From Gammaproteobacteria bacterium (lineage in GTDB: Bacteria; Pseudomonadota; Gammaproteobacteria; SZUA-229), in assembly GCA_029881035.1 (NCBI GenBank), contig JAOUNI010000007.1, positions 1-64,000 of the forward strand: DNA of 64,000 nt. Direction: 5' to 3'. The position numbers and the translations under genes were made by a program. Positions 50,827 through 59,977 of this stretch are shown here, in pieces (position 1 is the first letter of the stretch; each line of letters opens with the position of its first letter). The notes beneath the pieces are model-generated. The model searched no databases. It had not been told where the DNA came from and saw nothing but the letters and a program-made list of their open reading frames with translations.

Positions 50827-52134
50827 ATGATCCTTTGGAGGAATAAGATGTCGGATATAGTTGCAACTAACCAGACCATACTGGTTGTTGGCGGAGGCAT
50901 CAGCGGCATGACCGCTGCGATTGAAGCAGCCGAAGTTGGCAAACAGGTCATCGTAATTGAGAAACGTCCTTTTATAGGTGGTCGTGTTTCTCAACTTTAT
51001 AAATACTTCCCCAAGCTGTGTTTCCCGACCTGTGGTCTGGAAATCAATCAGCGTCGTATCAATGCTAATAAGAACATCACTGTGGTGACTATGGCTGAAG
51101 TAACGGGTCTGGTAGGTGAAGCGGGTAATTATACAGCTTCGGTGAAAATCAGCCCGCGCTATGTAAATTCAAACTGTACTGCCTGTGGTGCCTGTGGTGA
51201 TGCGGTTGAGTCTGAGTTCGATAACGAATTCAACTACAACATGGATAAACGCAAAGGTGCTTACCTGCCGTACAATCTGGCTCAGCCTCAGCGTTATGTG
51301 ATCGATCCTCAAATGATCGGTACTGATGATGCGCAGAAAGCCAAAGACGCCTGTAAGTTCAACGCGGTTGATCTTGATATGCAGGAAGAAACCATTGAGC
51401 TAAAAGCCGGTGCCGTTATTTATGCAACAGGCTGGCGTCCCTACGATGCCAATAAGATTCAGCCTTATGGTTATGACCGTATAAAGAATGTGATTACCAG
51501 TGTTGAGTTCGAGCGTATGATGGATCCATTCGGTCCTACAGGCGGCAAGCTGGTACGTCCTTCCGATGGTGCAGAAGCTAAAAAAGTGGCTTTCATCCAA
51601 TGTGCAGGTTCACGTGACCGCAACTACCTGAAACATTGTTCACGCATTTGCTGCATGGCTTCATTGAAGCAGAGTACTTATGTTAGTGAGAAATACGGTG
51701 ATGATGCTGAAGTATCCATTTACTACATCGATATTCGTGCGATTGATCGTTTTGATGATTTCTATCAGAAGGTACAAGACGACAAGAACGTGACCTTTAT
51801 CAAATCGAAAGTAGCCAGTATTGTTGAGAACAAAGCAAACGGTAACCCAACACTGCATGGTGTGGATACTGAAGGTTACAACCGTTACGCCAATGAGCAT
51901 GATTTAGTGGTTCTGGCTGTAGGTATGGAGCCGAGCGTTGATAAAGACACATTCCCAATTGAAATTAAAGTGAACGACGAAGGTTTCATTGAACATGATG
52001 AAGCTAATGGCGGTGTATTTGCTGCAGGTTGTTCATCTGATGCGCTGGACGTCAATCGCGCTGTCCAGCATGCGACAGCAGCTGCGTTACGTGCCATTCA
52101 GGTCGTCAACCGCGTTGCAAAGGCGGAGGGTTAA
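50827..52134 (+). CDS. qmoA: QmoA-like (HdrA-related) flavoprotein
   Basis: VVGGGISGMTAAIEAAEVGKQVIVIEKRPFIGGRVSQLYKYFPKLCFPTCGLEIN; NCTACGACGDAVESEFDNEFNYNMDKRKGAYLPYNLAQPQRYVID. Confidence 0.9.
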   Translation: MILWRNKMSDIVATNQTILVVGGGISGMTAAIEAAEVGKQVIVIEKRPFIGGRVSQLYKYFPKLCFPTCGLEINQRRINANKNITVVTMAEVTGLVGEAGNYTASVKISPRYVNSNCTACGACGDAVESEFDNEFNYNMDKRKGAYLPYNLAQPQRYVIDPQMIGTDDAQKAKDACKFNAVDLDMQEETIELKAGAVIYATGWRPYDANKIQPYGYDRIKNVITSVEFERMMDPFGPTGGKLVRPSDGAEAKKVAFIQCAGSRDRNYLKHCSRICCMASLKQSTYVSEKYGDDAEVSIYYIDIRAIDRFDDFYQKVQDDKNVTFIKSKVASIVENKANGNPTLHGVDTEGYNRYANEHDLVVLAVGMEPSVDKDTFPIEIKVNDEGFIEHDEANGGVFAAGCSSDALDVNRAVQHATAAALRAIQVVNRVAKAEG

Positions 52135-52137
52135 GAA

Positions 52138-54393
52138 ATGGCTGGTGAAATGAAAATTGGCGCATACGTTTGTAAAGGTTGTGGTATTGGTGAGCGTTTA
52201 AATGCAGACCAGCTGGCAACCACGGCAACTCGCGATGGTAAAGCCGCGATTTGTCAGCAGCACGATTATCTGTGCAGCGAAGAAGGCGTGAATATGATTC
52301 AGAATGACATTGATAACGAAGGTGTTAATCGTGTTGTCATTGCTGCTTGCTCGCGCCGCGCTAAAACGGATGCATTTGCTTTTAAACATGTGACCTTGCA
52401 CCGTGCTAACTTGCGTGAAGGTGTGATCTGGGTTCGTCCTGATAGCGACGACCAGCAGGAAACCACGCAGGAAATGGCGGATGATTATGTTCGTATGGCC
52501 TGTGCCGAAGCGAAATATAGCAAAGTGCCTGAGGCCAGTGGCCAGCAGGGCGTTAACAGAAACATCCTGATCGTCGGTGGTGGTGTTGCTGGTATGACGG
52601 CCGCACTGGAAGCCTCTAAAGCAGGTTACCCATGTACTATCGTTGAGAAGGCCGCCACTCTGGGCGGCGCAGTCGCGCAGTTGTACAAGACGATTCCAAC
52701 GAAAGCGCCTTATGCCGATCCTCAGGATTCCGGTGTGGATGAATTGATTGCGGCTATTGAAGCTGATAGCAATATCACAGTTCATCTGAATTCAAGAACC
52801 ACCAACATTGCTGGTGCACCTGGCCGTTTTGCTGCAGATATTTCTGCTGAAAGCGGTGCTACTGTGACTAAAGATTTTGGTGCAATTGTTCAGGCGAGTG
52901 GTTTCAAGCCTTACGATGCCAATCAATTGCCTGAGTTTGCTTATGGCAAAAATAAAGATGTGGTGACACAGCTTGAGCTTGAAGCACTGGCTAAAGCCGC
53001 CAACGGTAGTGCGATTAAACGCCCTTCTGATGGCAAAGAAGTTTCAAGTGTTGTCTTCGTACAATGTGCCGGTCAACGCAGCAAGAAAGAAGGTCATTTA
53101 GAGCACTGTTCTGGATACTGCTGTAGTGCCAGCATCAAACAGGCGATGTATTTCAAAGATCAGAATCCTGATGTTGAAACTACAATCATGTACACCGATT
53201 TGCGTACACCGGGTGCTGGCGGTGAGAACTTCTACCGTAGCGGCCAGAAGAAAGGCATTATCTTCACCAAGAGTGTTGTTAGTGAAGTGGTTAATGGTGC
53301 CAATCCAACCGTTAAATTTAAAGATCTGATCCTGAATGAAGAAGCTGAAGTTGAAGCTGATCTGGTAGTTCTGGCAACGGGTATGGTGCCCAACGCGGGT
53401 CAGGCGACTCGTGCTGAATTAACCATCGAAGAGAATGAAGATAAAGCGGATGCGAAATCTAGTGGAGAAGCACAGGTAATCAGAGTCGAAGTAGAGTCAA
53501 TTCTTAATCTTGACTACCGTCAGGGTAAAGACGTACCGCACATGGCAAATGGTTTTGCTGATTCGCACTTCATCTGTTTCCCTTACGAGACACAACGCAC
53601 CGGTATTTACACCGCCGGGCCTACACGTCGTCCTATGGATGCGAAGCAGGCGATGGACGACGCCATGGGTGCAGCCATGCGTGCCATTGGTGAAGCAGAA
53701 AACGCCGGTTTGGGTAAAGCCGCTCACCCCCGTTCGGGTGATCTGAGCTTCCCGACTTTCCGTAAGGAAGGTTGTACACAATGTAAGCGCTGTACTGTGG
53801 AATGTCCTTTCGGTGCGATCAACGAAGATGAACAGGGTTACCCGGTTTATAACGAATCACGTTGCCGCCGTTGTGGTACCTGTATGGGTGCTTGTCCGGT
53901 TCGCGTGATTTCTTTCGAGAGCTATTCGGTTGATACTGTTGGTCAGCAGCTGAAAGCAGTGGATATTCCTGAAGAGTTTGATGAAAAGCCACGTATTCTG
54001 GTACTGGCCTGTGAGAACGATGCTTATCCTGCTCTGGATATGGCTGCTCAGAATAAACTCGAATACAGTGCGTTTGCACGAGTGATTCCTGTTCGTTGTC
54101 TGGGTTCAATCAGCCTGAGCTGGATCACCGATTCACTGAATAGCGGTTTTGACGGCATCATGCTGATGGGTTGCCCGAGTGGCGATAATTACCAGTGCCA
54201 CTTCGTCAAAGGTTCAGGCACAGCGCAGGAACGTATGGGTAAAGTGGGTGATACGCTGCAGTCGTTGAGTCTTGAGAAAGAGCGTGTGGCAACATACGAA
54301 ATCTCAATCACTGATATCCATAAAGTACCAAAACTTATTAACGATATGGCTACGACGATCGAAAAGATCGGCATGAGCCCATTCAAGTTCTAA
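52138..54393 (+). CDS. qmoB: QmoB-like (HdrA-related) flavoprotein with ferredoxin and MvhD-like C-terminal domains
   Basis: IGAYVCKGCGIGERL; VGGGVAGMTAALEASKAGYPCTIVEK; CTQCKRCTVECPFG and CRRCGTCMGACPV; C-terminal RILVLACENDAYPALDMAA...VRCLGSISLSWITDSLNSGFDGIMLMGCPSGDNYQCHFVKGSGTAQERM. Confidence 0.9.
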   Translation: MAGEMKIGAYVCKGCGIGERLNADQLATTATRDGKAAICQQHDYLCSEEGVNMIQNDIDNEGVNRVVIAACSRRAKTDAFAFKHVTLHRANLREGVIWVRPDSDDQQETTQEMADDYVRMACAEAKYSKVPEASGQQGVNRNILIVGGGVAGMTAALEASKAGYPCTIVEKAATLGGAVAQLYKTIPTKAPYADPQDSGVDELIAAIEADSNITVHLNSRTTNIAGAPGRFAADISAESGATVTKDFGAIVQASGFKPYDANQLPEFAYGKNKDVVTQLELEALAKAANGSAIKRPSDGKEVSSVVFVQCAGQRSKKEGHLEHCSGYCCSASIKQAMYFKDQNPDVETTIMYTDLRTPGAGGENFYRSGQKKGIIFTKSVVSEVVNGANPTVKFKDLILNEEAEVEADLVVLATGMVPNAGQATRAELTIEENEDKADAKSSGEAQVIRVEVESILNLDYRQGKDVPHMANGFADSHFICFPYETQRTGIYTAGPTRRPMDAKQAMDDAMGAAMRAIGEAENAGLGKAAHPRSGDLSFPTFRKEGCTQCKRCTVECPFGAINEDEQGYPVYNESRCRRCGTCMGACPVRVISFESYSVDTVGQQLKAVDIPEEFDEKPRILVLACENDAYPALDMAAQNKLEYSAFARVIPVRCLGSISLSWITDSLNSGFDGIMLMGCPSGDNYQCHFVKGSGTAQERMGKVGDTLQSLSLEKERVATYEISITDIHKVPKLINDMATTIEKIGMSPFKF

Positions 54394-54405
54394 GGAGCCG
54401 ATACC

Positions 54406-55029
54406 ATGAGTACAAATACAGGTATGGTTGAAAAATACCGTAACAACTTCCTGAAAGAAGTTGAGGCCAATGTCGAAGAAGGCGAATGGGTAAAAATGTG
54501 CATGCAGTGTGGTGTATGTGCTGGCTCATGTCCTTTAGGTTCGCACTGGGCTCATCCGCCGCAGGAAATCTTTATGATGATTCGCGCTGGTAAGCGTGAT
54601 GAAGTTCTGACATCTGATTCAATGTGGATGTGTACCTCCTGCTACAACTGCATCGTGCGTTGTCCGCGTGAGCTGCCTATTACTCACATCATGCATGGCC
54701 TGGCGAATTACGCCAAGCGTCTGGGCTTAACACCCAAGTCACAGCCAACCGCATGGTTCTCTCAGGTTTTCTGGGACAACATGATGAAGAAAGGTCGTGT
54801 TAATGAGCTGAAGCTGGGTCTGTCTTTATATTTCAAAGATGGCCTTGTATCGGGCATTAAAGAATCAATCAAGCACCAGAAACTTGGTATGAACATGATG
54901 AAAGCCAAGCGTATGAGTATTGCTGAATTATTCGGTGGTCATGGTGTAAAAGACATCAGTGACTTGCAGAAAATCATTAAGAAAGCCGAAGAGATCGAGA
55001 ACGCTCGTATCGAAAGCTACGGTAAATAA
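54406..55029 (+). CDS. hdrC: HdrC-like iron-sulfur protein (soluble)
   Basis: MCMQCGVCAGSCPLGSHWAHPPQEIFMMIRAGKRDEVLTSDSMWMCTSCYNCIVRCPRELPITHI; 207 aa with no apparent TM segment. Confidence 0.88.
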   Translation: MSTNTGMVEKYRNNFLKEVEANVEEGEWVKMCMQCGVCAGSCPLGSHWAHPPQEIFMMIRAGKRDEVLTSDSMWMCTSCYNCIVRCPRELPITHIMHGLANYAKRLGLTPKSQPTAWFSQVFWDNMMKKGRVNELKLGLSLYFKDGLVSGIKESIKHQKLGMNMMKAKRMSIAELFGGHGVKDISDLQKIIKKAEEIENARIESYGK

Positions 55030-55043
55030 AGAGGCATATTACA

Positions 55044-55943
55044 ATGGCTAAATACGAATATTCATACTATCCAGGCTGCTCTTCACAGAAGGGTGCATCT
55101 TCATCTAACCTGTCGCGCTCGGTTGAAACCATGTGCGAAGAGCTGGACGTAAAACTCAACGTGATTCCGGACTGGAACTGTTGTTCAGCTTCAATCGGTT
55201 ATGGCGGTGGTGGCGTTTTACCACGCATGACATTGTCAGCAAGAAATATCGCCCTGTCTGAAAAACATAATGTAGGTCAGGACATCGTGGCGACCTGTGC
55301 AGCCTGCTGGTTGGCAACGAAAGAAGCGCAGGAACGTTTCGATCATGATGGTGATCTGATGGCAGATACCAACAAAGCTCTGGCTGAAGCTGGCCTTAAA
55401 CTGGAAAACAAAACCAAAATTCGCCACATGGTTGAAGTCTTGATCGAAGACATTGGCTATGAGCAAATTGGTTCTGGCGTTAAAAGACCGCTGGAAGGTT
55501 TGAAAGTAGCGGGTTATGTTGGTTGTCAAACTAACCGTCCTTTCGGCATTGATGGCGAGTCATTCGAAAACCCAATGTATCTGGATAAGCTGGTTGATAC
55601 ACTGGGTGGCGAGTCAATCAAAACCTACGAGAAAAAAGTACAGTGTTGTGGTGGTGCGTTAGCATTCTCCGAACCGGTTAAATCTCAGGAAATGATTCAC
55701 GGTATTATCGAGTCGGCATATGACAATGGCGCGGATGTAATCGCAACGCCCTGTCCGTTATGTCAGGCCAATGTGGAAATCTATCAGGATGAAATTAACG
55801 CGAAATACGGTAGCAAGTTCAACATGCCAGTTGTTTATTACAGCCAGTTGATTGATGTTGCATACGGCCGTAATGCTAAAGATGCTTCACTGGATGGTCA
55901 AATCATCAAGGCTAAAAAGCTGGAAGACATTGCTGGAAAATAA
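55044..55943 (+). CDS. hdrB: HdrB-like CCG-domain protein
   Basis: YYPGCSSQ...PDWNCCSASI...ATCAACW and GYVGCQTNRP...VQCCGGALAF...TPCPLCQANV: two CCG motifs. Confidence 0.9.
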   Translation: MAKYEYSYYPGCSSQKGASSSNLSRSVETMCEELDVKLNVIPDWNCCSASIGYGGGGVLPRMTLSARNIALSEKHNVGQDIVATCAACWLATKEAQERFDHDGDLMADTNKALAEAGLKLENKTKIRHMVEVLIEDIGYEQIGSGVKRPLEGLKVAGYVGCQTNRPFGIDGESFENPMYLDKLVDTLGGESIKTYEKKVQCCGGALAFSEPVKSQEMIHGIIESAYDNGADVIATPCPLCQANVEIYQDEINAKYGSKFNMPVVYYSQLIDVAYGRNAKDASLDGQIIKAKKLEDIAGK

Positions 55944-55972
55944 TAAAAATTATAACTAGTAGTATTAAAACT

Positions 55973-56000
55973 AAAGCCCGGTTAGTCCGGGCTTTTTTTT
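55973..56000 (+). terminator. Rho-independent terminator after hdrB
   Basis: aaagcccggttagtccgggctttttttt. Confidence 0.9.
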
Positions 56001-56086
56001 ACCTATTTAAAAGGCGCATGGCTGAACAAGTTGTTGTGTATAGGGTCTCACTGAGATAAATTATTTTTCACGTTAGGTGCTCTTGG

Positions 56087-57466
56087 ATGAAAAAACTGAA
56101 TAAAAAAGAATACATCGCTCCATGGGAAAAAGCTTTTGACCTTATTTTAAGCCCATTGGAAGAGTTTATTCATCGCCAGACCACCAGTGGCGTTCTGCTT
56201 ATGATATGCGCCATTGTTGCACTTGCTATTGCTAATAGCCCCTGGAATGAAGCTTATCATCATATTCTTGAATTGACTTTTACCATTGGTGTAGAGGGGT
56301 TTCAGTTGTCGAAATCATTGCATCACTGGATTAATGATGGATTGATGGCGTTATTTTTTTTCGTAGTTGGTCTTGAACTCAAGCGTGAGATTTTGGTGGG
56401 GGAGCTGGCTGACCCTAAACAGGCCATATTACCGATTGTTGCTGCAATTGGCGGTATGTTGGTGCCCGTTATTATTTATGTCAGTTTTAATCCTGAAGGT
56501 CATGCTCTAAATGGTTGGGGTGTGCCAATGGCCACCGACATCGCCTTTGCTCTGGGCGCTTTGGCTTTGCTGGGCAGTCGAGTACCTAAAAACTTGCTGA
56601 CCTTCCTGGTGGCCCTGGCCATTGTTGATGATCTAGGTGCTGTTTTAGTCATTGCACTATTTTATACCGAAGCAATAAATTTCATTGCACTGACTGTTGC
56701 CATTCTATTGTTGTTTCTATTGATAGCATTGAATCTCGGTGGCATACGCCGTCCGCTACCTTATATGATGATTGGTGTGATGCTCTGGATCGCTATGCTA
56801 CAGAGTGGTGTACATGCGACTCTCGCTGGCATCATCCTGGCCTTCACCATTCCGATGCGGCCAAAATATGATGCTGATCGATTCTTGTCTCATATCAATG
56901 ATATGGTGGTGCTTATTAAGCGCGCCTACCAACATGAAAATAACATCGTAAAAAATGTTGAGCTGCGTAGTCGTGTGCAGGCGTTGGAAGAGGGTGTGCA
57001 TTTGGTACAAGCCCCTGCTCAGATTTTGGAGCATAAAATGCATCTGCCAACAGCATATATAGTCATTCCGATTTTTTCATTGGCCAATGCGGGCATTCCT
57101 ATCGACATATCTTCCTTTGATGCTATTGTCACAAATCCTGTTTCAATGGGTATAGCCGCAGGATTAGTTTTTGGGAAATTGATCGGTATTGCCGGTTTTT
57201 CCTGGCTTGCTATAAAGCTTGGTTTAACTGTGCTCCCTCATGGTCTTAACTTCAAACACATTGTGGGTGTTGCACTGATGGGTGGTATCGGTTTTACCAT
57301 GTCAATATTCATTGCAGAACTAGGTTTCGTTCATCATCCTCAGGATCTGCTTATGGCTAAAACAGGAATTCTTTTTGCCTCAGTTCTAGCTGGTGTTTCG
57401 GGATTTATCTGGTTGTATCTAACGGCTGAGAAAAATAAGGAATACTCGTTGGATTATAAACTTTGA
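56087..57466 (+). CDS. nhaA: Na+/H+ antiporter NhaA
   Basis: SGVLLMICAIVALAIANSPW; LKREILVGELADPKQAILPIVAAIGGMLVPV; GWGVPMATDIAFALGALALLGSRVP; LVALAIVDDLGAVLVIALFYT. Confidence 0.96.
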   Translation: MKKLNKKEYIAPWEKAFDLILSPLEEFIHRQTTSGVLLMICAIVALAIANSPWNEAYHHILELTFTIGVEGFQLSKSLHHWINDGLMALFFFVVGLELKREILVGELADPKQAILPIVAAIGGMLVPVIIYVSFNPEGHALNGWGVPMATDIAFALGALALLGSRVPKNLLTFLVALAIVDDLGAVLVIALFYTEAINFIALTVAILLLFLLIALNLGGIRRPLPYMMIGVMLWIAMLQSGVHATLAGIILAFTIPMRPKYDADRFLSHINDMVVLIKRAYQHENNIVKNVELRSRVQALEEGVHLVQAPAQILEHKMHLPTAYIVIPIFSLANAGIPIDISSFDAIVTNPVSMGIAAGLVFGKLIGIAGFSWLAIKLGLTVLPHGLNFKHIVGVALMGGIGFTMSIFIAELGFVHHPQDLLMAKTGILFASVLAGVSGFIWLYLTAEKNKEYSLDYKL

Positions 57467-57490
57467 TTTAAGTGAGCAAGCATGGGAGGC

Positions 57491-57552
57491 GTCGTCGAAG
57501 TAAGCTTTGCTTTCATCGAGTGCTTTTAAATGCTGTTAAGCAGCGCTGATCG
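57491..57552 (-). pseudogene. Possible decayed napC 3' fragment
   Basis: Reverse complement of 57491-57535 matches napC 58014-58058 at 37/45 positions by eye (QHLKALDESKAYFDD versus QHSKALDEGKTCIDC), followed by cgatcagcgct versus cgatcagcact. Confidence 0.55.
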
Positions 57553-57883
57553 TAAATACTGCCAGCAGTTTTGAGTTTGAAGAAATTGGTTAAAAAAGAC
57601 TCTTCTGCGTTATTAATAGATGTCATAACGCTCTATTGATATCTCTCAGTGATTTTTTTCTGCCATTATCGACAGGGATAGTTGGTTAGACAATATTGCA
57701 TAGACAGGTTGTCTATCGTCAAGGCAACTAATATGTGAACCAGCATGCAAGTTGTAGAAAGACTTACTTTACTATCTATTGTCGTGTTAATAGTTGCGCA
57801 TGTTACGAGCAATGATTTTATCGAGTAACTAATATCAGGCATTGATCATTATGCCGATGTGTTCATTTTTGTTTGAACACCTA

Positions 57884-57915
57884 ATAAAGAAGCCCGGAAT
57901 ATCCGGGCTTCTTTA
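57884..57915 (-). terminator. Rho-independent terminator for the nap operon
   Basis: Reverse-strand ataaagaagcccggatattccgggcttctttatt: long near-perfect stem about 30 bp past the napC stop. Confidence 0.85.
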
Positions 57916-57941
57916 TGTCAGGAATACCAAGAATTTTATGC

Positions 57942-58571
57942 TTAGCTGCCGCCAACCACCGCAGTTGGATCGACTTCATGCATGTCTGGCAATTCGTGAG
58001 CAATACCCTTGTGGCAGTCGATGCAAGTTTTGCCTTCATCGAGTGCTTTTGAGTGCTGATCGACTGCACGTCTGCCCTGTACACCGAAATCCATGAAATC
58101 GAAGTTATGACAGTTTTTGCATTCACGTGAGTCTGTTTTCTTCATTACTTCCCAGACATTATTGGCTAACTTGAGACGCTTGGCTTCAAATTTTTCACGT
58201 GTGTCGATCGAACCTAGTGCCTTGTGCAGTAGTTCGTTGCTGGCCTGGATTTTACGTACGACCTTGTGGGTCCATTCTTTTGGAACATGGCAATCCGGGC
58301 AGGTAGCACGTACGCCCGTTCGATTGCTGTAGTGAACAGTTTGTTTGTATTCCTGAAAGACATTGTCTTCCATTTCATGACATGAAATACAGAAGTCTTC
58401 ATTGTTTGTCATTTCCATGGCTGTGTTAAAGCCGCCCCAGAAGATAATCCCCGAGACAAAGCCGACTGCAAGCAGGATCCCCAGACTGTATTTCGCTGAG
58501 GGTGTTTTAAATAGCTGCCATACGCGGCAGAGGATGTGGCCGTTACATTCGTCCGAATTATTGTTGCTCAT
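57942..58571 (-). CDS. napC: NapC/NirT family tetraheme cytochrome c
   Basis: One N-terminal TM and four CxxCH motifs: CISCH, CPDCH, CKNCH, CIDCH. Confidence 0.95.
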   Translation of the reverse strand: MSNNNSDECNGHILCRVWQLFKTPSAKYSLGILLAVGFVSGIIFWGGFNTAMEMTNNEDFCISCHEMEDNVFQEYKQTVHYSNRTGVRATCPDCHVPKEWTHKVVRKIQASNELLHKALGSIDTREKFEAKRLKLANNVWEVMKKTDSRECKNCHNFDFMDFGVQGRRAVDQHSKALDEGKTCIDCHKGIAHELPDMHEVDPTAVVGGS

Positions 58572-58604
58572 AACTATACCCGTTAGCTGTTATTGGCAGT
58601 ATTT

Positions 58605-59063
58605 TTATTGTCCGCTAATTGCGGTTATTGGCTTGAAATCATTTTCAACCAGTGCCGGTGCATTCACCTGAGGGACATGGCACTGGGTGCAAAAATATCG
58701 ACGAGCCGAGATATTAGCCAGGACATGTTCGTCTCTATCTTCAAAATGTGTCTGGCTAATTTTTGTCGCACCTGCTTCGCGGTAATTTTTCCAGCTATGA
58801 CAAGATAGGCATTTGTTGGATTTTAGATTGATCGTATAACGGTCAACCTGGTGAGGAATCAACGGTGGCTGTTGAACATAATCACGCGCGATGGGTTGGC
58901 CATCTTTCGCGTACATTTTCTGTTCAGGTGCCGTCGAGCTCTGGTCTAACTCTGAGCCGCCACGCAGTGATTCTACGCCCGCTGAGTGTGATTGCATTGA
59001 AGCTGTGGCTGCAAGCAAGCCAAGCGTAAGTGATGCGATTATAGATAGTTTTTTAATCATCAT
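58605..59063 (-). CDS. napB: Periplasmic nitrate reductase diheme subunit NapB
   Basis: Signal peptide; CLSCH and CTQCH; PPLIPHQVDRYTINLKSNKCLSCHSWKNYREAGATKISQTHFEDRD. Confidence 0.95.
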   Translation of the reverse strand: MMIKKLSIIASLTLGLLAATASMQSHSAGVESLRGGSELDQSSTAPEQKMYAKDGQPIARDYVQQPPLIPHQVDRYTINLKSNKCLSCHSWKNYREAGATKISQTHFEDRDEHVLANISARRYFCTQCHVPQVNAPALVENDFKPITAISGQ

Positions 59064-59977
59064 AAAACCTCTGCTCCAGTAGAATGATCGGTGTGATTGT
59101 GAATGTTTTTGTTGTGAACTGGTTTGTTATTAAAGCGTAATCCGAAATGAAAGACGTCTTTGCTGCATACATCAATACAGCGGCCGCAATTGGTGCAGTT
59201 GGCTGATGTAACGACGGGGCCAATACCTTTGTCGGCACCTTTTAAGGCGGGACGTATTACCTGTTGCTCGGGGCAGACCAGGAAGCAGTCCATGCAATCA
59301 TTGCACTGTTCACGCGCATCAGCGCGTATGCGCAGTGGACTGTGTGTGCCGAGTAAACTGTAGAAAGCACCAACCGGGCAGAGGTGACTACACCAGGCGC
59401 GTCGACTGACAAGCAGATCAAAAAGAAAAACGCCAAGTAGGATGGTCCAGGCCATGCCTATGCCAAATATCAAGCCACGGTGCATCATGGAGACGGGGTT
59501 AACCATTTCCCATGCTACGTTGCCGGTGGTGAATGCGAGCAACAATGTGATAGCAAGTAGCCAGTAACGTGAATTATTTGAAATGGTGGAAGCGCTCTTG
59601 ATGTTGAAGCGTTCGCGCAACCAGTGCGCCAAATCGGTGACCATGTTGACTGGGCAGACCCAGGAACAATATACCCGTCCACTGACTAATAAATAAAATC
59701 CAAGGACAATGGCCGCACCAATCATGGCAGTTGTTTCTGGAGTATGGCCAGCAAATATAGATTGCAGTAATACATAAGGGTCTGTCAGCGGCAATGTATC
59801 AAGCACCAGATTGGAGCTGAGGTTGCCTTTGACTAACCATATACCAAGCCCTGGGCCGATCATGAACAAGATTAAAATAGCCAGTTGGCTGAAGCGACGC
59901 GCCAGTAGCCACTTGTGAGCCAGCAGCCAGCCCTTGTTCTGGATTGCTTCTGCACCTGGATGGAGTGGCATGATCAT
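59060..59977 (-). CDS. napH: Quinol dehydrogenase membrane component NapH
   Basis: Four-TM ferredoxin-type protein: [74 protein letters not shown]. Confidence 0.95.
   Translation of the reverse strand: MIMPLHPGAEAIQNKGWLLAHKWLLARRFSQLAILILFMIGPGLGIWLVKGNLSSNLVLDTLPLTDPYVLLQSIFAGHTPETTAMIGAAIVLGFYLLVSGRVYCSWVCPVNMVTDLAHWLRERFNIKSASTISNNSRYWLLAITLLLAFTTGNVAWEMVNPVSMMHRGLIFGIGMAWTILLGVFLFDLLVSRRAWCSHLCPVGAFYSLLGTHSPLRIRADAREQCNDCMDCFLVCPEQQVIRPALKGADKGIGPVVTSANCTNCGRCIDVCSKDVFHFGLRFNNKPVHNKNIHNHTDHSTGAEVL

Noticed and set aside
52198-52785. 195-aa minus-strand ORF
   Set aside because: Antisense to qmoB; His/Arg/Asn-biased translation without domain features.
50827-55943. Methanogen-type heterodisulfide reductase or sHdr (sulfur-oxidising Hdr-like) cluster
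   Set aside because: The A/B subunits match QmoA/QmoB layouts (short QmoA, MvhD-like QmoB tail), and no lipoate-binding protein or hdrB1/hdrC1AB2C2 pattern is present in the window.
57842-58671. + strand ORFs 57842..58096, 58117..58332 and 58402..58671
   Set aside because: Antisense to napC, whose four CxxCH motifs define the true frame.
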